From contig NC_019738.1 in assembly GCF_000317515.1 (NCBI RefSeq), positions 5,172,001 to 5,236,000 on the forward strand: a stretch of DNA of 64,000 nucleotides, given 5' to 3'. The notes below the pieces were generated by a model. That model was given only the letters and a program-made list of their open reading frames with translations. It ran no database searches and was not told where the DNA came from. Made by a program: the position numbers and the translations under genes. The stretch is from Allocoleopsis franciscana PCC 7113 (GTDB lineage: Bacteria > Cyanobacteriota > Cyanobacteriia > Cyanobacteriales > Coleofasciculaceae). Below, one piece after another: positions 32,795 to 41,652 of this stretch (position 1 is the stretch's first letter; the number at the start of each line of letters is the position of its first letter).

Positions 32795-33931
32795 CTAAAT
32801 TTTGTTAACTGAATTCCAAAATTTATTTTTTTGTTCTCTCAGAATAAATTGCTCTACGCCCAAATTTAAAGCATTTTGTACGATGTCTACTGTTTTTACT
32901 CGCTCCTTAATCAAAGCTTCTGCGATACAGTGAGGATCGAGGGAATTTATTAGGATTGCAGCTTGATGTTGCCCTAATAGCTGACTTGCTGCTGCTTTTA
33001 TAGGACCATGATAGATAATTGGTAGCCCGCTTCCCAAATAAGTAATCATTTTAGTAGAAAGACTATAACGGACAAAAGACTCATACTCTTGCCCAAAAGG
33101 AAGCGGGAAATATACCATATCTGCTTGTTCCATATCGCGAATGACTTCCTGTTCTGAAGCAAAAGGTAGCTGAGTAACCGGGAATTGAGCAGCTAATAGT
33201 TTTGGACTAATATTGCCACAGCGACAGGTTAAAGTAACATGCCAATCAGGGCGGAGTTTCTGTAATATTTCCAGCGCTTGCAAAAATGCATCGAAGTTGA
33301 CTTTATAACTAATATGGAATAAACCCATAAAGTAGACTCTGCAACTATTTATTGCTCGAATCAGGGGTTTAGCTGCTACTTGCTCAAGACCATCTGTAAC
33401 AATAGTGAAGGCTTTTTGCCCATACCTTTGAGCATATTCTTTTCCGAGTTCATCTGAAATAACAAAGCGTCCCTCTGCTCCCTTCCAGACCTCAGCAATT
33501 TTGCTCATGCCCTCTTTGAACAATACACTACCTTGGAGAGCATATCTTAAATCATCATGTACACTCAGATAGTAAGGCAACTCTAACTTTTTCGCTACCT
33601 GATAGGCATACCAGAAAGTCAAATCATGAGCAATTGCATGAATAGCCGTTGCTTTGAACTGACGGCAGATTCCTGTAAGTCGATATCTAAATATTTCTGC
33701 CAGAGGGAAATAAAAGATATTTACCAACTCCTTAAAACGGGTTCTTTCAATCCGTCCGAAATAAGGTCTTATTGGTAAATATAATTCTTGCCCTACAGTT
33801 GTTGGTGGTGGGGCTTGAGGTGAGGTACAAATGCTTAGAAAAGTTACAGGGGTATCCTTCAGGAGTGCACGTAAAATACGCGAACCACCACCAGGTGAAT
33901 TCAGGCCAAAGGGTTGAACAAAGACGATCAT
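32795..33931 (-). CDS. GT-B type glycosyltransferase
   Basis: 378 residues with the two-Rossmann GT-B layout: N-terminal [22 protein letters not shown], middle [27 protein letters not shown], and C-terminal [25 protein letters not shown] followed by an [15 protein letters not shown] stretch, as in GT4-like enzymes. The E-x7-E signature is only weak ([12 protein letters not shown] region). Donor and acceptor unknown. Stop codon adjoins the acyltransferase start, so the two are one unit. Confidence 0.75.
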   Translation of the reverse strand: MIVFVQPFGLNSPGGGSRILRALLKDTPVTFLSICTSPQAPPPTTVGQELYLPIRPYFGRIERTRFKELVNIFYFPLAEIFRYRLTGICRQFKATAIHAIAHDLTFWYAYQVAKKLELPYYLSVHDDLRYALQGSVLFKEGMSKIAEVWKGAEGRFVISDELGKEYAQRYGQKAFTIVTDGLEQVAAKPLIRAINSCRVYFMGLFHISYKVNFDAFLQALEILQKLRPDWHVTLTCRCGNISPKLLAAQFPVTQLPFASEQEVIRDMEQADMVYFPLPFGQEYESFVRYSLSTKMITYLGSGLPIIYHGPIKAAASQLLGQHQAAILINSLDPHCIAEALIKERVKTVDIVQNALNLGVEQFILREQKNKFWNSVNKI

Positions 33932-34306
33932 GCAGATGTTTTATTCTAGTTGCAGTCAACTCGATATTTTTTGTTTGCAACTCACTTAATTGGCTAGGTA
34001 AGGGAGTAGTAATCATTGTCAAGCTGTGGTGGACACAACATCTTCCTTGGATTGCGATCTCACAACTCTCTCATAGGCTACAATTGCGAACAACACTTTT
34101 TAATGATTGCTGCTGGCCTAGCTAAGACTGAGGATTGGCATCCCCATGGCTTGCCCTATCGCTTGCTCGCCACACTGTAAACCAAGTTACAATACTTGAG
34201 CTTAGATACTAAAACACTAGCAGACTCTCTGCCTTTATCCAACCCTTGTCTGAGTTTAAGATGTCAGACGAGCGCCCGTAAGGAATACCTTCTGGAAATA
34301 CAGTCA
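33932..34306. other. Divergent intergenic region without a gene
   Basis: About 375 bases between two divergently transcribed glycosyltransferase genes. Frames here lack family-like content. A long TTG-start frame extends the downstream gene by 37 residues from 34196 but has poor sequence character. Confidence 0.5.
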
Positions 34307-35488
34307 ATGAATAGCTTGAGAATTTTACTCATCTCTTCAGTGCTACCACGAAATACCACCGGTGGTGAGTTACTTCTTTACAGACATTTTTTAAACTTTC
34401 CCGGATTGAGTCTGGCAATGGCTACCGATGATTGCCAAGGTTTACTAACCGCAGAAATAATCGAGATTAAAGCCAATCGATTATTAAATCGACTTGCAAG
34501 AACAAGATTCGCAAAGTGGTTTCACGATGTATTTCAGTGTTTCAATACCTTCCATAACAGCCAAAAAATTCGCACTTATATCAAAAATAATAAACCTGAT
34601 ATCATTCTCACCGTAGCTCACAATGAGTTATGTTGGCTAGCTCAACAGATTTCTCAAGAATTTAATATTCCCCTAGTGACAATTTTTCATGATTGGTGGC
34701 CTGATATGGCTTATGTTCATACATTTGCACGAAAATTTTTAACTAATCGATTCAAGAGACTTTATCAGCAAAGCCAGATGGTATTTTGTGTCGATGAAGA
34801 AATACAACAAGCATTAGGAACCCATCCTAACGTACATATTTTGTACCCTATTCCCAATCCATCCATAAAAGCAAAATCCCCAACACCGTTGGCGATAGAA
34901 GATGCATTCACAGTAATTTATGCAGGAACTCTTTCCGGCATTTACGGCCCTATGATGCAAGACTTGTCTACTTTAGTTCAGGAGTATCCTGAATTTAAGT
35001 TAAAGTTATTCGGTCCACCACTAGATTGGCCAGATTTATTGGTAAAGCAGGTTAAAGCGGCTCAAATCTACAGAGGGTTTATGACCAGTGACTTGATAGC
35101 GCCTGTGCTTAGGGATGCGAGTGCTCTACTTGTTGCTATGTCTTTCAATCCGCCAGACCAGATGCGGATGCAAACAAGCTTTCCTTCTAAAATTCCAGAA
35201 TATTGCCAGTTTGGAAAGCCTATTATCATTTGGGGGCCAGACTATAGTTCGGCTGTTCACTGGGGACGCAAACATCAGTCAGCATTAGTGGTAACCTCTC
35301 CTGTAGCACAGGACTTAGTAAAAGCGATTAAAGAACTGGCAAGTCAACCGGAGGAACAAATACGTCTGGGGGAAAAGGCTTTAGAAATGGCTCAGGGAAT
35401 GTTTAATCCTGAAAAAATTCAAAAGCAGTTTGTTAATAGTCTTTATCAGTTTACCTCTTCAAATATTAATTATAAAACGGGTCAATAG
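34307..35488 (+). CDS. Glycosyltransferase (GT4-like)
   Basis: 393 residues from ATG 34307, preceded by TGGAAA. GT-B features: LRILLISSVLPRNTTGGELLLYRHF, PLVTIFHDWWPDMAYVHTFARK, FTVIYAGTLSGIYGPMMQDL, the donor-site region MRMQTSFPSKIPEYCQFGKPIIIWGP. The lysine/Glu donor motif resembles FPSKIPEY in GT4 enzymes. It lies at the head of a plus-strand trio with a methyltransferase and a GT2 enzyme (gaps of 16 and 15 bases). Confidence 0.8.
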   Translation: MNSLRILLISSVLPRNTTGGELLLYRHFLNFPGLSLAMATDDCQGLLTAEIIEIKANRLLNRLARTRFAKWFHDVFQCFNTFHNSQKIRTYIKNNKPDIILTVAHNELCWLAQQISQEFNIPLVTIFHDWWPDMAYVHTFARKFLTNRFKRLYQQSQMVFCVDEEIQQALGTHPNVHILYPIPNPSIKAKSPTPLAIEDAFTVIYAGTLSGIYGPMMQDLSTLVQEYPEFKLKLFGPPLDWPDLLVKQVKAAQIYRGFMTSDLIAPVLRDASALLVAMSFNPPDQMRMQTSFPSKIPEYCQFGKPIIIWGPDYSSAVHWGRKHQSALVVTSPVAQDLVKAIKELASQPEEQIRLGEKALEMAQGMFNPEKIQKQFVNSLYQFTSSNINYKTGQ

Positions 35489-35504
35489 ATTCAGGAATTT
35501 TGAG

Positions 35505-36467
35505 ATGCTACCTAAAATTTTGAATGAAGCCATAGATGGATTGTTATTATCTATTTTCAAAAAGGCTCCTTTTCGCCTCATCAATAGATTCTTATGGTTA
35601 TTTCATCGAAATCCCACTTTAGGCGATAAGTGGGGTTACTACATCCGAAAATTTCACTACTATGACCCTCTACCTAACTTTTCAGATATTACTCAAGAAC
35701 AGGTTCTTAAAAGACGAATTCCAAAGGCTATAGATTGGAATTTAGAAGCTCAAATCAACCTGATTAAAAAATTAAGTTTGTACCAATCAGAAATTTTTCA
35801 TATTAAGGATGACAAAGATTTTAATTTAAAATTTAATTTCTTTAATAATTTCTACTCAGAAGTCGATGCAGCAATCTACTATACGCTCATCAGAGAGATA
35901 AAACCGAGGAAAATTATCGAGATTGGGTGTGGATATTCTACTCAAATTGCGGCCTTGGCGATCGCTCAGAATCAACAAGAGGGAAAGACGGGTAAAATCA
36001 TTTGTATTGAACCTTATCCTGAACCCCAACTCGTTGAAGCCAATCTTGATGTTGAACTACTGATTGAACGAGTGGAAAATATCGATTTGAAAATTTTTGA
36101 GCAATTAAGTTCTGGCGATGTTCTTTTTATTGATTCCACCCATACCGTAAAATTTGGCAGTGATGTATGTCGAGAAATTCTGGAAATCTTACCAGCTCTT
36201 GCTAGTGGCGTTTGGATTCACTTTCATGATATATTTTTCCCCTACGATTACCCCCCGCAATGGTTAATTGAGAAGCGTTTGGCCTGGAACGAGCAATATA
36301 TGCTAGAGGCATTTTTGGCCTACAATTCTCACTTTGAAGTTGTGCTAGCCAATCATTGGCTCTCTGTAGATTACCCGCAGGAAGTTGCTAATATTTGGCC
36401 CGGAGTTGTTAACTGGGAAAAAGACCCTTATCACCATTGTGCCGGTTTATGGCTCCGTAAAAAATGA
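35505..36467 (+). CDS. Class I SAM-dependent methyltransferase
   Basis: 320 residues from ATG 35505; AGGAA at 35493-35497 with 7-base spacing favours this over an earlier start. The SAM site is IIEIGCGYSTQIAALA, followed by GKIICIEPYPEPQLVE and DVLFIDSTHTVKFGSDV; the HFHDIFFPYDYP segment and YHHCAGLWLRKK end match class I/methyltransf-24-like proteins. Likely O-methylation of a sugar residue in the same glycan. Confidence 0.85.
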   Translation: MLPKILNEAIDGLLLSIFKKAPFRLINRFLWLFHRNPTLGDKWGYYIRKFHYYDPLPNFSDITQEQVLKRRIPKAIDWNLEAQINLIKKLSLYQSEIFHIKDDKDFNLKFNFFNNFYSEVDAAIYYTLIREIKPRKIIEIGCGYSTQIAALAIAQNQQEGKTGKIICIEPYPEPQLVEANLDVELLIERVENIDLKIFEQLSSGDVLFIDSTHTVKFGSDVCREILEILPALASGVWIHFHDIFFPYDYPPQWLIEKRLAWNEQYMLEAFLAYNSHFEVVLANHWLSVDYPQEVANIWPGVVNWEKDPYHHCAGLWLRKK

Positions 36468-36482
36468 TAATAGAATTCTGAA

Positions 36483-37427
36483 ATGCCAACTTTCTCGATC
36501 ATTACTCCCCTACATAACAAAGTGGCCTACATTACCGAAACCATTCAGTCCGTACTATCCCAAACCTATTCGGACTGGGAAATGTTTATCGTAGAAAATG
36601 GCTCAACAGATGGTAGCTTCTTAAAAGCTCAAGAAATTCAAGATTCACGCCTTCATTTTTTGGAATCACCAAAACAGGGGCCAGGGGCTGCTCGTAATTA
36701 CGGGCTAAACTTAGCTCAAGGAGACTGGATTCAGTTTCTAGATGCCGATGATTTGCTAGAACCCAATCATTTAGAGCAACAGTTAATAGCCGCCGAAAAA
36801 AATCCAGAGGCTGAGATTATTGCTTGCTCTTGGCAGGAATTTACAGATGATAATCCTACCCAGAAAACACTGAGACAACCAACAGGTTTAAGACAACCGA
36901 TTCAGGTACTACGGGATTTTGCGATCGCATTTACTCCTTGGGCACCCCATGCTGCTATAATTAAGCGCTCTGTTTTGTCGGCTGATTGCTATTGGCCTGA
37001 ACAACTTGATCGGTATTTAGCAGAAGATATTGCCTTTTGGTTTAAGTTAGTCAACAAATGTAAAGTTGCCTATGGACACAGTCAAGGAGCTGTCTATCGA
37101 TTGCACACTCCTCAGTGCCGTAACCAGGTATCTAATCCTGAAAAGTTGTTTGAAGGAGTCAACGCAGCCATTGAATTGAATTGCCAGTACCTACAAGAAA
37201 AGAACCGCTCTTACACACCAGCGCAATGTGAACATTTGATGACGGCTTACTCACAAATGTATCTTGTGGCACGAAAAAAAAATTCAGTAATCGTAGAGCA
37301 GCAAGCACTATCCATCGCATCTCAATGGTTAAGAGAGTATTTTGGAGTAGTCAAAAAACCTAGATTACCAATGCTAGTTCGTCGTCTGATGGGACTCAAG
37401 CTTTTTTTAAATTTAACCAAAACCTAA
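36483..37427 (+). CDS. GT2 family glycosyltransferase
   Basis: 314 residues, GT-A fold: FSIITPLHNKVAYITETIQSVL, WEMFIVENGSTDGSF, GPGAARNYGLNLAQGDWIQF and the DxD motif LDADDLLEPNHL. Acceptor specificity cannot be read. 15 bases downstream of the methyltransferase, so part of the same unit. Confidence 0.9.
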   Translation: MPTFSIITPLHNKVAYITETIQSVLSQTYSDWEMFIVENGSTDGSFLKAQEIQDSRLHFLESPKQGPGAARNYGLNLAQGDWIQFLDADDLLEPNHLEQQLIAAEKNPEAEIIACSWQEFTDDNPTQKTLRQPTGLRQPIQVLRDFAIAFTPWAPHAAIIKRSVLSADCYWPEQLDRYLAEDIAFWFKLVNKCKVAYGHSQGAVYRLHTPQCRNQVSNPEKLFEGVNAAIELNCQYLQEKNRSYTPAQCEHLMTAYSQMYLVARKKNSVIVEQQALSIASQWLREYFGVVKKPRLPMLVRRLMGLKLFLNLTKT

Positions 37428-37575
37428 GACTCGTCTGCAAGCTTTTATGGAGATAGTAAATCGACTTATTTTGCCTCTTGTATACATTCTCTGTGCCGGG
37501 AGTCGGGCATTACGACAAGCCCGTATGCGTCTACCTTAATAAATCCTTGTAGAGATAGCGGAGGCAATAAGAAGA

Positions 37576-38346
37576 TCACTTCTTTATAAATAGGCTATCT
37601 TGTTGAAGAGGGATACCGTCCCTTGGACTTTTCAGCTCTTCCAAGCTACCTGAGTAGATAAAACCCTGTTTAGATAATAGTTGATAGATATCTGTAAACA
37701 AAGCTTGGCCTTCGTATAGCTCACAAAACGAAGTTTCTACAATAACTACCTTGATACGCTCCAATATATTTTTAGCTCCAAAAATAACTTTATCTTCATA
37801 TCCTTGTACATCTATTTTTAATAAGATATTATCTTTTAAATCTATGAGTTTGAAAATTTCGTCAAGGGTATTAATATCAATAGTTTCTACTTCTTCATTA
37901 GCTGAAAATGGAAAAGTTTGTAGATGGAACTCTGAACACTTTAAAATTGAAGAACCTGGTAAAAAATTGTTACGATACATTTGTAACTTACCTTGGCGAT
38001 CGCCCACAGCTAAGTTGAATAATTTGAAATTTGGTAAATTCAAGTTATGACTTAGTTCTAGAAAATTACTTCTTACAGGTTCAAAACAATAAAAATTAGG
38101 ATATCCTAGAATTTTACAAAGTTCTAAAGCCCATTCTCCTTGGTGCGCTCCTACATCAATAACCGTGTTAATATTCATCGTTTTAAGCCAGTTAAATTTA
38201 TCCCCTTTCGTAGGCTCAAATTGATATACAAAATTATTTTTTACACCAAATAATCCAGAACTACGTCGGCTTATTTTTAAGCCTAAAAAAGACAAAAATT
38301 CTTTTATGAAATCTTTAATTAGCAATTTCAAAGAACTTAGCTGCAT
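37576..38346 (-). CDS. FkbM family methyltransferase
   Basis: 256 residues from ATG 38346. The SAM-binding motif TVIDVGAHQGEWALELC, FYCFEPVRSNFLELS and the late LLKIDVQGYEDKVIFGAK with IVETSFCELYEG define the FkbM family (O-methyltransferases of glycans and natural products). A TTG 12 codons upstream (38382) lies inside the terminal repeat of a MITE-like element, so the ATG is preferred. The insertion sits 24 bases upstream of the ATG and probably replaced or altered the promoter. Confidence 0.85.
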   Translation of the reverse strand: MQLSSLKLLIKDFIKEFLSFLGLKISRRSSGLFGVKNNFVYQFEPTKGDKFNWLKTMNINTVIDVGAHQGEWALELCKILGYPNFYCFEPVRSNFLELSHNLNLPNFKLFNLAVGDRQGKLQMYRNNFLPGSSILKCSEFHLQTFPFSANEEVETIDINTLDEIFKLIDLKDNILLKIDVQGYEDKVIFGAKNILERIKVVIVETSFCELYEGQALFTDIYQLLSKQGFIYSGSLEELKSPRDGIPLQQDSLFIKK

Positions 38347-38370
38347 TTTGGGGTAAGTGCTTGGACAATA

Positions 38371-38502
38371 GACCTCTTGCAAAAGTTATTTTAGCTCTAA
38401 GTTTGGGGCAGGCAGGATGCCTACCCCACAATAATTTTGCTCACGGCGTGCGGGATGAGGCGCATTGCCCATCCAATTGTCCAATTATTTTTGCAAGAAG
38501 TC
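38371..38502. mobile_element. MITE-like element, TA-flanked
   Basis: 132 bases with terminal inverted repeats GACCTCTTGCAAAAG (38371-38385) and its inverse at 38482-38502 (GACTTCTTGCAAAAA on the other strand), differing at a few positions. Both ends are flanked by TA (38369-38370 and 38503-38504), the target duplication of IS630/Tc1-mariner elements. Inside is a strong hairpin (GGGGCAGGC/GCCTACCCC, about 38404-38425). No transposase is encoded. Confidence 0.75.
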
Positions 38503-38514
38503 TAACGTACCAAT

Positions 38515-38928
38515 CTACCAGATACGGTTACGAGTAGCACTTTGTTGTTGGGACTGAGAACGCTTCACATCCGCTAAAAAGGTTCTGGTTTCCTGCACCA
38601 ATTGATCCAGCCGTTGGCAATCTGGGCTGAGGGCTACTTGACTTGGACGTCTAGCGAATCGGCGCGGTCCCATGGGTGCAGAAGCATTACCGCAACGACG
38701 AGAGACTTCATCCAGTTCTTGAGCAAGGCGTCGAGCCGTACTGAGAATTTCCGGAGACAGCTTGCCATTCATCTTAAAGATGGGTGAGACGCTGTTCCAG
38801 ATGTTGCCTCCCGTAATATCGGATTGGTTCCCGGCGGCTGGGTTGCCAGCGTTCGCAGGAATGGCGAACAATCCACTGCTCAACAGTGCCGTGAATAGAA
38901 CCCGACTCATCCATTTTGTTCTAAGCAT
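38515..38928 (-). CDS. Small secreted protein with GNQSDITG motif (copy B)
   Basis: 137 residues with a signal peptide (VLFTALLSSGLFAIPANA, cleavage after ANA about residue 27). The mature start AGNPAAGNQSDITGG shares GNQSDITG with the 208-residue secreted protein at 41.0-41.6 kb. It is basic, with two cysteines (C79, C104 approx.), and ends in a Gln/Ser/Arg-rich helix. No family recognised. It lies 32 bases downstream of an outer-membrane beta-barrel gene, as the paralogue does. Confidence 0.75.
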   Translation of the reverse strand: MLRTKWMSRVLFTALLSSGLFAIPANAGNPAAGNQSDITGGNIWNSVSPIFKMNGKLSPEILSTARRLAQELDEVSRRCGNASAPMGPRRFARRPSQVALSPDCQRLDQLVQETRTFLADVKRSQSQQQSATRNRIW

Positions 38929-38960
38929 GATTCTTTCTCCTAATGTGAGTTTTGAGTAAT

Positions 38961-40619
38961 TTAAAACTTGAATGCCAAGCCAGTACCTAAGACAAATCGA
39001 GGCCCATCTCCAGCACCCACAATGTCCCGCACCGCAGGCGTAATCACCAAGGGGATGTTTTTAAAGGGCGCGAGTGAAAGCCCAACTCCCAAGTCTTGCC
39101 CACTCCACTCCGCGATTAAACTAACCGGTCGAGCAACACGAACCGCAACATTACCAAAAACACCGATTCCACCATCATCCTTGGCTACAGCATCTTCCGT
39201 GCGGAACTGTCCGTTACCGACACCCGCCGTAACCGCAACTCGGCTAAAGAGCGAGTTGATGTCGTCTCGCGTCCGGAACACTTTGCTAACCACACCATAA
39301 ATGGAATTTTCAAAGTCATTACGACCGCCTAGATTAGCAAAGCCATTCCAGCCAGCGGCAACGGCTAAGCCATCACCAATTTGGCGGTGTACTTTGGCAT
39401 TAAAACCGCCACCCCCAAAGTCTCGACTACCCCCAAAGCTAGCAGTCGTATAAGATAGCTCAACACCAACCGCTTTTTGTGCATCGCCCAACCCAACACC
39501 AATCACCGCACCGCCATCACTGACGTTACTGTACCGGGTTCGCTCCTGAAACGTTGCACCGATAAAACCGGTATTGTTATCCGCACCAAACCCAGTAGGA
39601 ATATAAATACTCAGAGCGGGTGAAGCCTCAAATCCTTGATCAACTTTGACGTTCTCCAAATCCCGCAGCTCATTTTGCAACCCTTCAGCCTGCCGCAAAG
39701 TTTCAACCGGAGGACAGAATCTTGTTTGTACAGCCTGTGCGACAACCTTCCCTGTCTGCTGAGAATTGACAGCCTCCTGCGAGGCGGGAGCGTAGGCAAG
39801 ACAGGAAGATGTTGGTGTGGCCTGTGCCACAATGTCCCTAGTCTGCTCAGGATTGACCGTTCCTGGGAGAGTGGGAATCTCACGATTAGAGAGGGACGTT
39901 GCACTCCACTCCAACGTCGGAACTCCCTGTAAATCCCGCGCACTGTTGCTCTGTAAAGCCGCAAGGTTTTTCGCGGCAACAAGTTGCGGGTTACGGCTTG
40001 GGGATGGGGAATTGGAGGCAGGGGAGGCAGAAGCCGTGGAGGAAAAATTTTCCTCCCGCTCCAGAAATTGTTGACTTGGCTCAGTCTCCACTCCCCGGAT
40101 TGATGGCTCATTTTGAACCGATGTCCGCGCCAGTCTCACCTCTGTTCCTGGCGGTGCCATGTTCGCACGAATGGATTCAGAAGCTGCCGTCTTCAGAGTT
40201 GGTGCAACGGCTTCTGATTCGCCGAGGCTCGATGGAGTGACAAGAGGTGCTGAAGCTTGAGCAAATTCCGGTGCAAATTCTTGTACGTTTAGGGATTCCG
40301 GCGAGGCAACGGCACTCTGGCTAGAAGCCAGCCTCGCTTCTTCTGCTGCCGTGGGAAGCCCATCGCCTGCCTGTTTAATTTGTGATTGTTGAGCAAGGTC
40401 TACTACGGGAGCCGCAAAGGCTTGATGGGCAAAATCCTGAGCGGCAAGGGCAGCTAAGGTATAAATGGCAACACTGGAAGCCTGCCTTAGAGGGGAAGCC
40501 AACCCATTTTTGGATAGGTTCGGTAAATCTTTCAGCTCTAACTTGACTGGATTCTTATCAGGTCGATGCTCAAAAAGTAAATCTCGGTGAGAACATTGAG
40601 TGAAAGTCTCTTTTGACAC
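38961..40619 (-). CDS. Outer-membrane beta-barrel protein with Ser/Ala-rich N-terminal half (copy B)
   Basis: 552 residues. Residues 1-70 include a hydrophobic stretch (SVAIYTLAALAAQDFAHQAFA) that may be an atypical signal or anchor. About 70-310 is low-complexity Ala/Ser/Glu/Pro. The C-terminal about 225 residues (from PALSIYIPTGFGADNN) alternate beta strands and end with phenylalanine (LGTGLAFKF), as outer-membrane proteins do. This domain is clearly paralogous to that of the SLH-containing protein at 41.7-43.4 kb: shared TGFGA, QERTR(Y/F), GLGDA, VHR, YGVV(S/T)KV, LIAEW(S/T)GQDL and PLVITPA. No SLH domain here. Function unknown. Confidence 0.75.
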   Translation of the reverse strand: MSKETFTQCSHRDLLFEHRPDKNPVKLELKDLPNLSKNGLASPLRQASSVAIYTLAALAAQDFAHQAFAAPVVDLAQQSQIKQAGDGLPTAAEEARLASSQSAVASPESLNVQEFAPEFAQASAPLVTPSSLGESEAVAPTLKTAASESIRANMAPPGTEVRLARTSVQNEPSIRGVETEPSQQFLEREENFSSTASASPASNSPSPSRNPQLVAAKNLAALQSNSARDLQGVPTLEWSATSLSNREIPTLPGTVNPEQTRDIVAQATPTSSCLAYAPASQEAVNSQQTGKVVAQAVQTRFCPPVETLRQAEGLQNELRDLENVKVDQGFEASPALSIYIPTGFGADNNTGFIGATFQERTRYSNVSDGGAVIGVGLGDAQKAVGVELSYTTASFGGSRDFGGGGFNAKVHRQIGDGLAVAAGWNGFANLGGRNDFENSIYGVVSKVFRTRDDINSLFSRVAVTAGVGNGQFRTEDAVAKDDGGIGVFGNVAVRVARPVSLIAEWSGQDLGVGLSLAPFKNIPLVITPAVRDIVGAGDGPRFVLGTGLAFKF

Positions 40620-41002
40620 AAACAGCTCCTAATTAAAGATGCTGTCCACTTTTACAGAAACTCTGTTAATAATCAGGATAAATTAAACTTTATATATTGA
40701 CAAAGATGCAAAGTTGTGCATAAATTTTCTCTAAAAGAAAAATTTGAGCAGCGCTAAGCTATATCAACGCGAGCAAACCCAAAAAGCGTTGCACATTGCT
40801 CTATGGAGTGGCAAACCCAATAAGTCCAGCCTGTTTGAAGAGTACAGGCTCGACTTTAATACCTAAAAGGCGCTCCCAGTCGGCAAGCCCATTAGTCTTA
40901 TTCCTTTGACCTGCCTTCGATGCTTAAGTTCCCTGATTAAGTCAGCTTTTGGCTCACCGACCACTGTGGAGGCCAGTCTAACTGAGAGGATGAATTACAT
41001 CG
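40620..41002. other. Intergenic region inside the duplicated barrel module
   Basis: About 380 bases upstream of barrel copy B and downstream of the copy A small gene. AT-rich near 40660-40740. No gene seen. Probably the promoter of copy B. Confidence 0.5.
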
Positions 41003-41629
41003 TTATCGGCTAGCATAAGCCGCATTCAACAATTGGGCCAACACAGAGCGAATCGCCCGAAGTTCATCAGGGTTATTGGTGAGTAGAGCAAGCGTACTGC
41101 TTTCAATAAACACATTGTAGGAACGAATCACGTTCTGGCACTGAGCGGCCTCAACGTTACCATTGGCGGTCAATCCCACCATGCTAAGCACCAAGTTCCG
41201 GGAGAGTTGCACATCAGCTCCGGCATTGACCAAACCGTTCACAAACTGCGTCACTCTGGCATCCACATTGGTCGTGTTATTCAGGATAATAAACAAGGTT
41301 TGCTGCACGGTTGGAGCGACTGCCGCTTGAGAAGCATCTGTCGCAACAATCGCTAAGCTTTGCTGCTGTAGCTGCTGATTAATTGAAATAGCGGCACTGT
41401 TGACAGAACTTTGAATTCCTGGGTTGGCGAAAGCGATGAGTCTGCGGCGACCACCACCGCCACCACTAAAGTTAAAACCACCCGCCACATCACTCGTTGT
41501 GATAATCACACCCGTGATATCGGACTGGTTGCCTGACTGCGCTTGAGCTTGTGGGGTTTGAGCAACAACACCTGAAATCGCTAGGGCAAAACCCAAGCTC
41601 AACTGTAAAGGAAGATGTTTAATGTTCAT
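41003..41629 (-). CDS. Secreted protein with GNQSDITG motif (copy A)
   Basis: 208 residues with a signal peptide (LSLGFALAISGVVAQTPQAQA, cleavage about residue 31). The mature protein starts QSGNQSDITGVIITT, then a Gly/Phe run (GGFNFSGGGGGRRR), followed by a Ala/Asn/Gln-rich helical domain (QQTLFIILNNTTNVDARV). One Cys. Similar in its opening to copy B at 38.5-38.9 kb, but the remainder differs. 23 bases downstream of the SLH-barrel gene. No family recognised. Confidence 0.7.
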   Translation of the reverse strand: MNIKHLPLQLSLGFALAISGVVAQTPQAQAQSGNQSDITGVIITTSDVAGGFNFSGGGGGRRRLIAFANPGIQSSVNSAAISINQQLQQQSLAIVATDASQAAVAPTVQQTLFIILNNTTNVDARVTQFVNGLVNAGADVQLSRNLVLSMVGLTANGNVEAAQCQNVIRSYNVFIESSTLALLTNNPDELRAIRSVLAQLLNAAYASR

Positions 41630-41652
41630 AACTTTACCTTGATAAGGATGAC

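Noticed and set aside
33747-34022. 91-residue minus frame across a glycosyltransferase start
   Set aside because: It overlaps the N-terminus of the glycosyltransferase in a different frame and has no domain-like character.
37504-37523. CGGGC/GCCCG stem after the GT2 gene
   Set aside because: Only five base pairs and no U-tract; too weak to call as a terminator.
39611-40111. 166-residue minus frame inside the barrel gene
   Set aside because: It is a shadow of the beta-barrel gene with a Pro/Arg-rich odd composition.
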